Source: Bacteroidota bacterium
GTDB lineage: Bacteria; Bacteroidota; Ignavibacteria; UBA10030; UBA6906
Length of the DNA stretch: 64,000 bases
Direction: 5' to 3'
Assembly: GCA_019637975.1 (NCBI GenBank)
Contig: JAHBUR010000020.1
Coordinates: 1-64,000, forward strand
The translations under genes and the position numbers were made by a program. The notes under the pieces are model-generated. The model worked only from the letters and a program-made list of their open reading frames with translations, did no database searches and was not told the DNA's origin. Positions 44,781-54,502 of the stretch are shown here, one piece after another (the stretch's first letter is position 1; each line of letters opens with the position of its first letter).

Positions 44781-45203
44781 ATGACCATGAAAGCCACCGC
44801 CACCTACTCCGTCAAGAAATGGGAAGAGAGCACGCTGCAACAAATCCCTCCCGACATGAAAACAACCAGAGCCTCCGTCGAGTACGAACTCAAAGGCGAC
44901 CTCGAAGGCAAAGCAACCGTTGAGTACCTGATGTTCTACGTTCACGCCGACGAGAAAGATCAGCACAACTCCACCGCCGTGTACACCGGACTCATCCGCT
45001 TTGAGGGGAAGCTCAACGGCCGCGCCGGGAGTTTCGTGATGAAGGATGACGGCAAGTTTGCTGGCGGTGCCGCTGAGTCGTCATTGAAGATTCTCGATGG
45101 TTCGGGAACGGGGGAACTGAAAGGCATCAGCGGCACAGGCATGTATCGGGCGGATAGGGAAGGGGCGAGGATGGAGGTAGACGCCAATGCAAACAAGGGG
45201 TAG
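44781..45203 (+). CDS. DUF3224-domain protein
   Basis: 140 residues (138 if the second ATG at 44787 is used). Whole protein is the DUF3224 beta-barrel: ATATYSVKKWEE at the start, YLMFYVHADEKDQHNSTAVYTGLIRFEGKLNGRAGSF split in the centre, and GSGTGELKGISGTGMY at the end. The fold resembles allene oxide cyclase; function unknown. Same strand as hepT (42 bp gap); a TATA-like box is hard to separate from the hepT 3' end. Confidence 0.85.
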   Translation: MTMKATATYSVKKWEESTLQQIPPDMKTTRASVEYELKGDLEGKATVEYLMFYVHADEKDQHNSTAVYTGLIRFEGKLNGRAGSFVMKDDGKFAGGAAESSLKILDGSGTGELKGISGTGMYRADREGARMEVDANANKG

Positions 45204-45250
45204 CTTTCTGAAAAATCTGTTTCTGCTGAATCAGCCGAAAGGTGGTATTT

Positions 45251-46216
45251 GTGGGCTCACATGATGGTCGACCCTTTATTCCGGATACAACAGAATGGCA
45301 ACCGAGATATAGTGCTGCGGGCACTCTTAAATCGGGATTTGTGAAGAGATGCAAGGCATTAGAGCAGGGAATCTGTTTGAGAGTCGAATCCGAGAAGACT
45401 ATGAATATTGATGACTATGATTCACGCTTAGGAGTAGAAGACATACTCAGAGATGAACTTGGAAAGATCCTTCCCGCCCGATATAGCGTGAAGGCAGGAG
45501 TTGTTAACGACAGGAGCGGAAATACAGCAGGGGATATCGATATAGTTGTATTCAATGATATTTGGTTCCCATCACTAAAGGCTGGAGCGACTAGTCAGTC
45601 GCGACGAGTTCACTTGCCAATTGACGGCGTCTATGCCGTCTGTGAAGTCAAGCAAACAATAGACTTCAAGGTTCTTGACGAGGCTATGAAAAAACTTGTG
45701 ATGTGCCACCGACTCCAGCGGCCAATGACCCATGCTCAAAGGCTCGTTGAGAATCGTGAGGTCAGTCATTGTGTTCACGGCCTGTCGAATCCGCTATATT
45801 CAGCAATCATAGCAACGAATCTAAAGGCTGGTATAGATATCAATGAAATGGTTGACAGATTCTTTTTGATAAACAAAACGCTTAAACGTCTGGAGGTAGT
45901 TCGGGCATTTTGCGTATTAGGACATGGAACAGTGACTTGGGCATTTAAGGACGAGAAGAACGAAATCCGTCCAGCACTTTTTATGATGGAGGATCTTCTT
46001 CAGCCGATCTTTCCTGCCTTTCATAGAATTCCGCAAACTGAATCACCTTTGTACGCTCTGGTTTCAGATCTGATGCTGCATCTCTATCATTCGGTTTTGG
46101 CGCCGGAGGACATCGCACCGAGCTATGGTCCTGTGTCGCCGACTATCAGCGTTCCGATGTCGAATAAAACTATCTTGGCTCCTGACAATGAGATACCTTC
46201 CCGGATGGAGCAGTAG
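45251..46216 (+). CDS. DUF6602-like protein with PD-(D/E)xK nuclease-like core
   Basis: About 321 residues. Core pattern: GDIDIVVFND (Asp in beta-hairpin) followed by VYAVCEVKQTID, i.e. D...E-x-K as in PD-(D/E)xK restriction-type nucleases. This fits DUF6602, which occurs in defence islands and near mobile elements. The start is uncertain: GTG at 45251 has AAAGGTGG 5-8 nt upstream, GTG at 45242 overlaps that SD, ATG at 45402 would still include the core. AT-richer and with less biased codon use than the neighbours, suggesting recent transfer. Whether it cuts DNA is not known. Confidence 0.65.
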   Translation: MGSHDGRPFIPDTTEWQPRYSAAGTLKSGFVKRCKALEQGICLRVESEKTMNIDDYDSRLGVEDILRDELGKILPARYSVKAGVVNDRSGNTAGDIDIVVFNDIWFPSLKAGATSQSRRVHLPIDGVYAVCEVKQTIDFKVLDEAMKKLVMCHRLQRPMTHAQRLVENREVSHCVHGLSNPLYSAIIATNLKAGIDINEMVDRFFLINKTLKRLEVVRAFCVLGHGTVTWAFKDEKNEIRPALFMMEDLLQPIFPAFHRIPQTESPLYALVSDLMLHLYHSVLAPEDIAPSYGPVSPTISVPMSNKTILAPDNEIPSRMEQ

Positions 46217-46330
46217 TCCGGTGGGCGGAACAAGAAGATGAACGGAAGGATTCTCAACAGACAAACATACGATGAAATGCCCGAACGCTTCAGTCGGGAA
46301 GTGGCGCTGTAATCCGCAATCCCCAATCTC

Positions 46331-47341
46331 TCACAACTTCTCCACCGGATACTCATCCAACATATCCAATATCCCCTCAATCGTCTTCGGCGAATTTCCC
46401 TCCGCACGGTTGTTGATGTAGGCGTAGAGCGAGCGGCCCTCGGCAATACAACGGTGGACTGCCTCAACGATGCCTAATCTCAGCTCGGGGTTCTCTTCTT
46501 TGATTTCCGTGTAGGGCTGAAACAGCCGCACGGCATCTTCGTACTTTCTTCCTGCTTTGAGCAATGCTCGCGACACGCTGAACTTCGTTGTGAGAATGCC
46601 GCCAATCTTCAGTTGCTCGATAATCGGCGGCATGCGGGTCCAGTTGTTCAAGACATGGGCGACATCGTGCGCTTGCAACATCTTCAAATACTCTTCCGTC
46701 AAAAAATTCTCGTTGCGCAGCTCGATGGCGAAATCAAATCCCTTCGGCAGACGGTGAAGAAAATCGTCTATCATCTCTACAAATTTGTCATAGTTGATTC
46801 CCGAGTTCGGATGAAATGTCGAGAACTCGAAGATAATCACGCCCCGCTTTTTCTGCAGGTGTTCAAGCGGTTTGAGAAACTGCTGTTGAAACAACTCAAC
46901 ATTGAGGAAATCCGGATTCTCCGTTCCGGCCTTCGGGCCGAAGCGGGGAATATTCGGATAGCGTTTGATCGTGATGCGGTCGGTGACTTTGAGCGAGAGC
47001 TTGAATTCATCCGTCGTTTGGTCGTGGATGAATTTCATTTTGTCGGGATCGGGGAAGTCGTACAGAGCAAAGTCGGCGCAGACGGTCGGGAAGAGTTCTG
47101 AGTACTCGGCGAGGGCGTTGTCGTTGAACGTCTTTTTCGATTTGTACTCTTTGTTGTAGATGTGCCCGCGCCAGCCGGGATATTTCCACGACGACCCTCC
47201 GAAGTAAATGCCCTTGCTCGCCCATCGCTTGATGCGAGGTCTATTCTTCTCCACGTACTCGGATGTTGCCTTCACTTTCTTCGGCGGAGGGTTGTCTCCG
47301 AAGAGTGAAAGAGTGGTATCTTGTTTCTTTTTCTTACCCAT
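46331..47341 (-). CDS. DUF72 family protein (second, divergent copy)
   Basis: 336 residues from ATG at 47339-47341. N-terminal ~50 residues are lysine-rich (MGKKKKQDTTLSLFGDNPPPKK), then DUF72: GIYFGGSSWKYPGWRGHIY, DFALYDFPDP, FEFSTFHP, FAIELRNENFL, YAYINNRAEGNSPKTI. Low similarity to the first DUF72 protein and with the 'GSSWKYPGW' subgroup signature. Lies 157 bp downstream of DUF1015 on the same strand, behind a terminator hairpin. The frame is open 13 codons further upstream. Confidence 0.85.
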   Translation of the reverse strand: MGKKKKQDTTLSLFGDNPPPKKVKATSEYVEKNRPRIKRWASKGIYFGGSSWKYPGWRGHIYNKEYKSKKTFNDNALAEYSELFPTVCADFALYDFPDPDKMKFIHDQTTDEFKLSLKVTDRITIKRYPNIPRFGPKAGTENPDFLNVELFQQQFLKPLEHLQKKRGVIIFEFSTFHPNSGINYDKFVEMIDDFLHRLPKGFDFAIELRNENFLTEEYLKMLQAHDVAHVLNNWTRMPPIIEQLKIGGILTTKFSVSRALLKAGRKYEDAVRLFQPYTEIKEENPELRLGIVEAVHRCIAEGRSLYAYINNRAEGNSPKTIEGILDMLDEYPVEKL

Positions 47342-47363
47342 ACATACTCTGCCAAAATACAAA

Positions 47364-47385
47364 GCCCGTTGTCGAAGCAACGGGC
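47364..47385 (-). terminator. Terminator after DUF1015
   Basis: GCCCGTTG TCGAAG CAACGGGC: 8-bp perfect stem; on the minus strand it is followed by TTTGTATTTT. Located 115 bp past the DUF1015 stop and just before the DUF72 start. Confidence 0.65.
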
Positions 47386-47404
47386 AGAGAGTCGTGTGAA
47401 AATT

Positions 47405-47490
47405 CAGCCACTAAGACTCAAAGATCTCGAAGGTTTCACCAAGTCACTCTTCGTGAATCCTCTGTGACCTCTGTGACTTTGTGGCGTTCT
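47405..47490 (+). repeat. Dispersed CACAAAG-type intergenic repeat, copy 2
   Basis: GCCAC(TAAGACTCAAAG)...(ACTTTGTGGC) with internal TCTGTGACC/TCTGTGAC units; imperfect long palindrome. Related in style to the element at 42893-42955. Non-coding space between DUF1015 and its terminator. Confidence 0.4.
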
Positions 47491-47499
47491 TTCTTTGTC

Positions 47500-48741
47500 C
47501 TAGCTCAAAAAATGCACAACCACCCCATCCCGCAGCTTTGGCTCGAACCACGTGGATTTCGGCGGCATGATCTTCCCCGCGTCAGCAATTGTGAGCAACT
47601 CTTCAATTGATGTGGGGTAGAGGGCAAACGCAACGGCCATCTCGCCTGAATTCACCCGCCTCTCCAACTCTTTCGTGCCGCGGATCCCGCCGACGAAATC
47701 AATGCGCTTGTTCGTGCGCGGGTCGTCAATGCCGAGAATGGGGGCAAGAATGTTCTTCTGCAAAATCGAAACGTCGAGCTTTTCAACAGGGTCGGGATTG
47801 GTGAGATACGAAAGATCGGCTTTCAGCGTATACCAGTGGCCGTTCAGATACATGCCGTACTCGCCTTTGGCTTTCGGCTCTGCTTGTCCCGACTTCTGTA
47901 CCGTAAACTTGTGCTTCTTGATCTCATCCAGGAAGGCCTCTTCGTTCAGGCCGTTCAAATCCTTCACGACTCTGTTGTATTCCATGATCCGAAGCTGATT
48001 ATGCGGGAAGAGAACGGCAAGAAAGAAGTTGTATTCTTCATCTCCTTTGTGATTCGGATTGGCGTCAGCGATTTCCTTTCCGACTCGTGCCGCTGCCGCC
48101 GAGCGATGATGCCCGTCTGCAACGTACAGGTTGTTCACACGACCGAAATGCTCGACGAGATGGCGGATCGTCTTCTCGTCCGAAATCACCCACAACTGGT
48201 GACGGATGCCGTCGTCTGCGACGAAGTTGTACACTGGATCGGCAAGTCGTACGCGATCCACAATCTCATCGATGCGCGGCTCGGCGTGATAGGTCAGGAA
48301 TATCGGGCCGGTATGGGCGTTCGTTACTTTCACGTGCCGTGTCCGGTCGTCTTCCTTATCCTTACGCGTCAGCTCGTGCTTCTTGATCGTGTCGTTGAGA
48401 TATTCCTGCACCGAAGCGCAACCGATGATGCCGTATTGCGTATGCGTGCCCATCGTCTGCGCGTAGACATAGAAATAGGGATGCGGGTCTTCCTTCAGAA
48501 TTCCGTCACGAATCAGCTTCTGCAAATTCTCCTTCCCCTTTTCATACACAGCCGGGTCGTACAAATCCGTGCCGCGAGGCAGATCAATTTCCGGTTTGCC
48601 GACATGCAGAAACGAAAGAGGCTTGCCTTGCGCTTCGATGCGGGCCTCTTCGGAACTCAAAACATCATACGGATTTGCCGCAACCTGAGCGGCATATTGG
48701 GGGAGAGGACGAAATCCCTTAAACGGTCGAACTGTTGCCAT
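47500..48741 (-). CDS. DUF1015 family protein (possible serine kinase-like)
   Basis: 413 residues, entire length DUF1015: PFKGFRPLPQYAAQVAANPYDVLSSEEAR, DPHPYFYVYAQTMGTHTQYGIIGC split around residues 86-110, NAHTGPIFLTY, LYVADGHHRSAAAARV (a conserved DGHHR motif shared with ParB/Srx-like serine kinases). Genes of this family commonly lie next to serA and a class V aminotransferase, as they nearly do here, which suggests a role in serine metabolism (serine phosphorylation); this is inference. A hairpin repeat precedes it by 40 bp. Confidence 0.8.
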   Translation of the reverse strand: MATVRPFKGFRPLPQYAAQVAANPYDVLSSEEARIEAQGKPLSFLHVGKPEIDLPRGTDLYDPAVYEKGKENLQKLIRDGILKEDPHPYFYVYAQTMGTHTQYGIIGCASVQEYLNDTIKKHELTRKDKEDDRTRHVKVTNAHTGPIFLTYHAEPRIDEIVDRVRLADPVYNFVADDGIRHQLWVISDEKTIRHLVEHFGRVNNLYVADGHHRSAAAARVGKEIADANPNHKGDEEYNFFLAVLFPHNQLRIMEYNRVVKDLNGLNEEAFLDEIKKHKFTVQKSGQAEPKAKGEYGMYLNGHWYTLKADLSYLTNPDPVEKLDVSILQKNILAPILGIDDPRTNKRIDFVGGIRGTKELERRVNSGEMAVAFALYPTSIEELLTIADAGKIMPPKSTWFEPKLRDGVVVHFLS

Positions 48742-48781
48742 GGACTATCTCACAATTTTGTTGGGTGAAGAATGAAGAAAA

Positions 48782-48855
48782 AAGTGCACGGACGAGAAGA
48801 TCATTCTGGATTTCCGTGCACTTTGAGATTACGACTTTGCAGCGAGAGAAGCAAC
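48782..48855 (-). repeat. Intergenic hairpin repeat, copy A (direct repeat of 54503-54572)
   Basis: 11-bp perfect stem AAGTGCACGGA / TCCGTGCACTT with a 20-nt loop, continued by TTTGAGATTACGACTTTG and ending in GAGAAGCAAC. Nearly identical to copy B over about 70 bases in the same orientation. Positioned after the stop of the M6 cargo gene and before DUF1015. Could work as a terminator or as a recombination site. Confidence 0.85.
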
Positions 48856-48879
48856 CAGCCGCTCGGCAGGTGGTTGCAT

Positions 48880-51800
48880 TTACCTGAGAAGCACGAGCTT
48901 GTGCGTTTGCGTGAATGAGCCGGCTTGCCCGTCCCTTCGGGACGAGGTCTCGCCTACGGCGGAGATGCGATAGAAGTAGATGCCGCTGGCAAGCTGCCCT
49001 GCGTTGAGAGTTGCTTGGTGAGAACCAGCCTCCTTGACTTCATCCACCAGGCTCATCACTTCCCTTCCCAAGATGTCGAACAGTTTCAACGAGACATGAG
49101 CAGTAACGGGGAGCTCGTACTTGATTGTTGTTGTCGGGTTGAACGGGTTGGGGTAGTTTTGGTTTAATACAAACTCCTGAGGTAGTAGCGTCGTTCCTTG
49201 TGTAGTTGTTGTTACATTGCCGGCCTTCGCAAGGGAAGTCCGGTTTCTATTGCTTTGCGCAATCTGAAGTTGCCTCACAGCCAACTTGGTTTCCGGAGTG
49301 CGGCTGTGCCTTTGCATTAAGGTACCGAGAATCGAAGCTGCATCCGTTGTGCTCTGTTCAACATAAAGCTTGTCCAGAAATGTCTCATACAACGCAGTTC
49401 GCTCCAACGGGCTATTAGGATTCTCGAGTATGTTCTTGTTGAAGAAAGCGAGCGCGGCACTTCTTCTTCGTTCGTGCAAGTACATACTCGGCAAAACGGA
49501 CCGTATCTGATGATCGAGTTCACGATGTTGGGCCGCCAAACCAAGAAGATATGATGAAGTGTGAACGTCAGAAAGTTGTTGCCCTACTGCAAGCATCTGC
49601 CGAACTGCCCACCTGCGGAGCCAGCCCGGTTTAGTCCGCTGGCTAACAATCTCACGCAGAGTCTGCAGTGCCTCAGCATAGCGCTCTTCTGTTCTCATCT
49701 CTATTACGCGTACGAGGTCGTCTTCCCCCGGTGTTGTGCGCCCACCGCGAACTCCGCCCTTTTCTACATCTTCCATTGTGAGGCGCACCTTCGGATCAGC
49801 TTGCGTCAACGGTCTGTACGATTCGTTGGGATCACGATCAAGCCACGGAGAGGGATCGATCTTTGATTCTTCGTCTACCAAGAACTTCTCTGATGGGTCT
49901 TCGTCCTTACCCCACCAGTCGTTTGCTGCTAAGACTTCGCTTCCTCCTGATATGATTGCCTCCACATTGCCATTGACGAAACTGTTCTGCCCGCCATCGG
50001 GATTGTGTGTCGTGATTGACCCGAGAATGGCATCGGACTGATCGCAGGCGAACCCCACTTCGTTCTCTGTAAACACGTTATTTCCACCTCGAAAGACCCC
50101 TTGCAGTATCGGCGAACTGTTGCTGACGTTTACCATCGCATAGTGAAAGCCATGTATGCGGTTTTCAAGAAGCGCCGGGGATGCGTTGTTGCAGAGGATT
50201 CCGTACCGATCTTCGGTGCATTCTATGCAGCTGCCTTCGATTGCGTTACGCTCAAGTGAAATATTGGAGTAGTCGTTTATAATGATTCCAAATGATCGAA
50301 TATTGACGAGATGGTTGTCAGAGATGTTTATGTGAGGGGGAGCTACCGGACACTGCTGAGCGGATGGCGCAAACTCAATCCCGATCTCTGCATCATCAAT
50401 TACGGAGTTTGTGAGGGTGAGTCTCGTGTTTGTAGCGATGCGAACCGCAGTGCTTGCGTGCTCGATACGAGCATAGTCGAGAGTACTTACGCTTAACGGA
50501 CTGCAGTTAGTGGCCGCAATGCCGTTCCAACTTCCCGACGTTCCCGTTCGGGTAAAGAGCACAGGTTGATTTGAGGTTCCTTCTGCAAAAAGAGAGCCCC
50601 CGATTAGAACGCCGTGTCCATCAGCGAACTCCAGCGTGGTGCTTGGACTAAGGATTAGGGTTGAACTTGGAGAGACCTCCAAACCAGTGAGGAACCTGAA
50701 CGTATTGCCGGTCAACTTGAGTTCCGAGACGATGTTCAGTTGCCCGTATATATTCACATGACGATTATCCGCCTGAAGCGTCGCTATCGTTCCTTGTGCA
50801 CCAGGATAAAAGGTTGCGGTGGTTCCGGTCTGCAGAGTGAAGTCCGCCATAGCCACTTTGACCTTGCCAAAGATATGAAGGTTCGTGAACCAATTGCTGT
50901 CCAATCCTGAAATGTCGACTGGTGGTACAGTGCGCGCTGCACCCGACACATGTATGTCATTGTCACAGTCAATAAAGGAGCACAGCCGAACCTTGGCAAG
51001 GGGATTCCCGTCAAGGGATACCCCTATGGTGGCGTTTTTGATTTGGCAATAGCGCAAACGTGCGGTAGAGGTCAACTCGCGAAATGAATACCCACCATGA
51101 ACCCGTTGCGTACCGTAACCTGGACCGTCAAATAGGATTGGGAATTGTGCGGTCCCAACTGCTTCAAATGGGCCTCTCAGCGATCCTGCGGCGTCGACAA
51201 CGCTTCCTGGGAGAATCTGAACTTGAGCCGCGGTATTCTGTACATAGATCCTCCCCGAAATTGGAGCTTGAGGTAGATTGCTCATGCCAGAGTAGACTAC
51301 ATGATCGTACGTTGGTTGCGGTCCTCGTTGATAAGAAACAGAAAATGTCAGATTGTTGCCGCTGATAGAGAAACTCTGCAACGAAAGACCTGTGACCAAG
51401 TTTGCTGCTGAGTTTGAGTTGGGATCCGTCGACGCAGAATCTAAAACTTGACCAGCGGAATAGAAAAAGTGGGAAGGGCTGCCAGAATTGCCCGCAAAAT
51501 TCAGTTCTGGAAATGGGAAGAAGCCCGGTGCTTTAAGCGCAATGTTGTATCCGGCATTAAACCCCAATTGGAATGGGTAAAAGGAATAATGCCAGATCAA
51601 ACCTCCACCCCCAAACCCGCCTGACGGACTTACGCCTCCGGAGAATCGATTGAATCCTTCGCGGGTACGATACTCAATCATTAAGTACTCACCATGGCTC
51701 CAATTTGAATCGCGCCCTGCATCGCCATACACAGTTACAAGAGCTATAAGATAGCTTGGGGCGGTGGGCAATGTATGAATTGGTATCAGCCCAACTGTGC

Positions 51801-52800
51801 TATCGGTTCGCACTTTAGCAACTTTCGAATCGGGAATCCAGCCGGCGGCCCACTTTAACAACGGGTTGAAATGCGGCGGACAATACAGGTGTTGATTCCA
51901 AGTGTTCCGAAATGTGAAGTTCATCGGGTCATACGATCCATGGACCATGTGCTCGAATCTCAAGGTATGACCGAATTCATGTACTGGTATCCAGATGCCA
52001 TCGAACGTGCTAATACTTTCGTGGTTTCTATATCTCTTTTCCCTCACTCCAATAAACCGCCTCTCTTCCGCAACTCCTCCCACGCCACCACCTGCCGTAA
52101 CAACCAGGATTTTACCAGTATAAGACAGCCTGTTGAACTGTATAGCTCCATTCCGGTAAAGCGAGTCAAGCACTGGCAACACTGCAGTAGGCTCGCCGTT
52201 CGGGTGATAGTGACTCTTTGGGTGCGGCATCATTATCCAGCGCACGTATTTCTTTCCGTTGGCCGTATCAATAGCGTTCACGATTCCGGTGTTGTACTTT
52301 GTAGGCTCCACGCTTATGTTCCATGTTCGAAATGGATTGATCGTGAGATTGCCGTAGCTTACTTCGGCGTAGTATTCCTTCAGACTTCCGTACGCCAATA
52401 TGCCATGAGAGGTCGAATCTGGGTGTCGAGGTCCGTAATACTCGCCTTCGGAGAATATCCAATCCCAATAATCCTCGTAGGTGTATTTTCGAGCCTTTTT
52501 GCGAAGTGAGTCGGGAAAAACTTCATCACGAACCCAGCCCATCCCTCCAACAGCATCAATGTTCTCGACAGAATCAAGATGTGAATCGAGAATGGGAACG
52601 AGACTTCCCGGTTGCATTCTTCCATCGGGGAAATCGACAAAGACGAGAACGAGATCTTGGGTAGAATTGATTAGCTGTTGAATCTCTGCCAGTGGATTTC
52701 CAGAGGTCGCATCAACTGTACCGCAACGCCCTTCTTCTTCCTGAGCAAAACCTCTAGCAATGTGAAACAAGGCAACAAGAATACAGATTGTTGATTTCAT
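48880..52800 (-). CDS. Secreted M6-type metallopeptidase with beta-helix and T9SS sorting domain
   Basis: 1306 residues from ATG at 52798-52800 (GAGG 7-8 nt upstream; the frame is open 4 codons more). Signal peptide to GFAQ. Residues ~30-470 are an M6-like peptidase with intact zinc motif HEFGH (274-278). Residues ~520-1030 are right-handed parallel beta-helix/NosD-like (many N/G turns, e.g. NNASPALLENRIHGF, VSNSSPILQG). Residues ~1060-1210 are helical, TPR-like. The last ~95 residues are a T9SS type A domain (NQNYPNPFNPTTTIKYELP...SLKLFDILGREV...SGIYFYRI). Cargo of the T9SS in this window, by inference. Lower GC and weaker codon bias than serA. Confidence 0.85.
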   Translation of the reverse strand: MKSTICILVALFHIARGFAQEEEGRCGTVDATSGNPLAEIQQLINSTQDLVLVFVDFPDGRMQPGSLVPILDSHLDSVENIDAVGGMGWVRDEVFPDSLRKKARKYTYEDYWDWIFSEGEYYGPRHPDSTSHGILAYGSLKEYYAEVSYGNLTINPFRTWNISVEPTKYNTGIVNAIDTANGKKYVRWIMMPHPKSHYHPNGEPTAVLPVLDSLYRNGAIQFNRLSYTGKILVVTAGGGVGGVAEERRFIGVREKRYRNHESISTFDGIWIPVHEFGHTLRFEHMVHGSYDPMNFTFRNTWNQHLYCPPHFNPLLKWAAGWIPDSKVAKVRTDSTVGLIPIHTLPTAPSYLIALVTVYGDAGRDSNWSHGEYLMIEYRTREGFNRFSGGVSPSGGFGGGGLIWHYSFYPFQLGFNAGYNIALKAPGFFPFPELNFAGNSGSPSHFFYSAGQVLDSASTDPNSNSAANLVTGLSLQSFSISGNNLTFSVSYQRGPQPTYDHVVYSGMSNLPQAPISGRIYVQNTAAQVQILPGSVVDAAGSLRGPFEAVGTAQFPILFDGPGYGTQRVHGGYSFRELTSTARLRYCQIKNATIGVSLDGNPLAKVRLCSFIDCDNDIHVSGAARTVPPVDISGLDSNWFTNLHIFGKVKVAMADFTLQTGTTATFYPGAQGTIATLQADNRHVNIYGQLNIVSELKLTGNTFRFLTGLEVSPSSTLILSPSTTLEFADGHGVLIGGSLFAEGTSNQPVLFTRTGTSGSWNGIAATNCSPLSVSTLDYARIEHASTAVRIATNTRLTLTNSVIDDAEIGIEFAPSAQQCPVAPPHINISDNHLVNIRSFGIIINDYSNISLERNAIEGSCIECTEDRYGILCNNASPALLENRIHGFHYAMVNVSNSSPILQGVFRGGNNVFTENEVGFACDQSDAILGSITTHNPDGGQNSFVNGNVEAIISGGSEVLAANDWWGKDEDPSEKFLVDEESKIDPSPWLDRDPNESYRPLTQADPKVRLTMEDVEKGGVRGGRTTPGEDDLVRVIEMRTEERYAEALQTLREIVSQRTKPGWLRRWAVRQMLAVGQQLSDVHTSSYLLGLAAQHRELDHQIRSVLPSMYLHERRRSAALAFFNKNILENPNSPLERTALYETFLDKLYVEQSTTDAASILGTLMQRHSRTPETKLAVRQLQIAQSNRNRTSLAKAGNVTTTTQGTTLLPQEFVLNQNYPNPFNPTTTIKYELPVTAHVSLKLFDILGREVMSLVDEVKEAGSHQATLNAGQLASGIYFYRISAVGETSSRRDGQAGSFTQTHKLVLLR

Positions 52801-52851
52801 GCGTAACCTCATGCGGCTGTAATTCGGTTATATGGTGCACCAGGCGGTGAT

Positions 52852-54465
52852 TCACTTGATCAACATCATTGATTTTGAAGAAACTGTCTTGTAATTGAAC
52901 CTCAAACGACAAATGTATACCCCGCTGGACCACTTCGATACGTCAGTGAGTAGGTGGTATATCCCCGGCTCTTGATACTGATCAACCAACGTCACAATGT
53001 TCCTCCCAACAATGTCAAAAACCTCAAGTTGAACGTTACCGCTTTCGAACAATGAATAGCTGATCGTGGTCTTGTTGTTAAAAGGATTCGGAAAATTCTG
53101 GAACAGTCGTATTCTGTCCGCCAGGAATTGTTCAATCGCAACCTCAGTTATAATGCCAACAGATCCCTCGCGACCAGTATGCTGCGCGTATATGCCCCCT
53201 TGTGTTCTCCAAAAGGCAACAACCACTCCCCCATTCTTGTCTCCTTCAAATACATCGAAGTACGTATTGCCTGCATTTTGTATGTACAGAACCGGGTTAG
53301 CCCACCTTCGGTTACCCGTAAAATCATATCGCTGAGCTATACCAGCTTCATTTGCTAGAACCAATCCGCCGTTACCATCAGAAAAAGCATAGCCGCCAAC
53401 TTGAGAGGCAATCTCTGGGAACAAAATACGCGTATACTGTCCAAGATGGTCAAAGTGGTATATCGTATCCTGACATGCGTACAAGTAGTATACGCCGCCG
53501 TTTCCATCTGGGGTCAGCGCCCCACGTCGGAAAGGAATTACACCTTCGCATCCCGACCGAATGCTGAATTGAGCGTTCCACACAGTGTCACCCATACTAT
53601 TAAGTTTCAATATTCTCAATCCGGTTTCACCGCTCAGGACAAATACAGCGCTGTCTCTGTCGGAGACCATGAACGCGTAGCCTCCGATAGGCGTCTGAGT
53701 AGAAAGTAGTCCGCTATGCGTCAGAACGCGCGTACCCGCAGATGACGTGAAGAAAATACGTTCTTGTGTCCGTAGCAGGTTCTTATATTGCAGGGTATGC
53801 TGTGCGTAGCTTGAATCAAGGATTCGTTCCCAAACCATCGCGCCCAAGTTGGAAATATGCTGTATCCTTGTACGCTCTCTTCCCTGTGCACCTGGAAAAC
53901 CAAACTCGGACTCGCTCCACGCAATGACACATCCCCCTTGTCCGTCATTCACTATTCCACCTTTTTTAATCCCCGTCTCAGGTCCTTTCACCAACACACC
54001 ACCGTATGCCCATCGAACTACACCAAGCCTATCGACTCGCTGCACGTAAATGGCGTTATTTGCCCAGTCCGGTCCGTTGATGTGTGCGCCCCTGTGGTCG
54101 TACCAAAAAAGTATCACCCCCCCGTCCCCATCGCTTATCCAACCTCCCCAGTCTCCTATCAGCGGAGCTTCCGTGATGTAGCTGCTGTCGTGGTGCATCA
54201 CTTGCACGGGGGGCCATAGGTAATAGCCACGCTCATCAAGCTTGCGCGCGTAAATGTAGCTATCCAATGCGCCTAGCACAATTGAGCTACCGTTATCAAA
54301 TGTGACGATACCCGGATAGAATCCCGGACAAACATACAAGGCGCTCTCAGCGAGGGTACTGGTGCTCCACTGAGCGACGAGCGGCGACACCCAAAAAAGG
54401 GTAATGCCGAGAATGAACATTCTGAGGCGGTACTGTCTCATCGGCGAGGGAATGCGGCTTGTCAT
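52852..54465 (-). CDS. Secreted repeat protein with T9SS sorting domain
   Basis: 537 residues from ATG at 54463-54465 (GGAG 8-9 nt upstream). Signal segment MFILGITLFWVSPLVAQ. Body with recurrent 'DG(D/N/Q)GG.(V)(I/V)..W' strands (ISDGDGGVILFWYD, VNDGQGGCVIAW, TPDGNGGVYYLY, SDGNGGLVLAN, DKNGGVVVAFW), each about 60-80 residues apart, suggesting a beta-propeller. C-terminal T9SS type A domain (NFPNPFNNKTTISYSL...LEVFDIVGRNIV...SGVYICRL). Follows directly upstream of the M6 gene on the same strand (52-bp gap), making a two-gene cargo unit. Function unknown. Confidence 0.8.
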   Translation of the reverse strand: MTSRIPSPMRQYRLRMFILGITLFWVSPLVAQWSTSTLAESALYVCPGFYPGIVTFDNGSSIVLGALDSYIYARKLDERGYYLWPPVQVMHHDSSYITEAPLIGDWGGWISDGDGGVILFWYDHRGAHINGPDWANNAIYVQRVDRLGVVRWAYGGVLVKGPETGIKKGGIVNDGQGGCVIAWSESEFGFPGAQGRERTRIQHISNLGAMVWERILDSSYAQHTLQYKNLLRTQERIFFTSSAGTRVLTHSGLLSTQTPIGGYAFMVSDRDSAVFVLSGETGLRILKLNSMGDTVWNAQFSIRSGCEGVIPFRRGALTPDGNGGVYYLYACQDTIYHFDHLGQYTRILFPEIASQVGGYAFSDGNGGLVLANEAGIAQRYDFTGNRRWANPVLYIQNAGNTYFDVFEGDKNGGVVVAFWRTQGGIYAQHTGREGSVGIITEVAIEQFLADRIRLFQNFPNPFNNKTTISYSLFESGNVQLEVFDIVGRNIVTLVDQYQEPGIYHLLTDVSKWSSGVYICRLRFNYKTVSSKSMMLIK

Positions 54466-54502
54466 AAGATCATCTCCGCAAGTTTGGGCTGTAAAGCGAA
54501 GT

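Noticed and set aside
47836-48768. 310-codon plus-strand ORF opposite DUF1015
   Set aside because: Antisense shadow of a well-recognised DUF1015 gene; composition is Val/Arg/Cys-rich and without motif.
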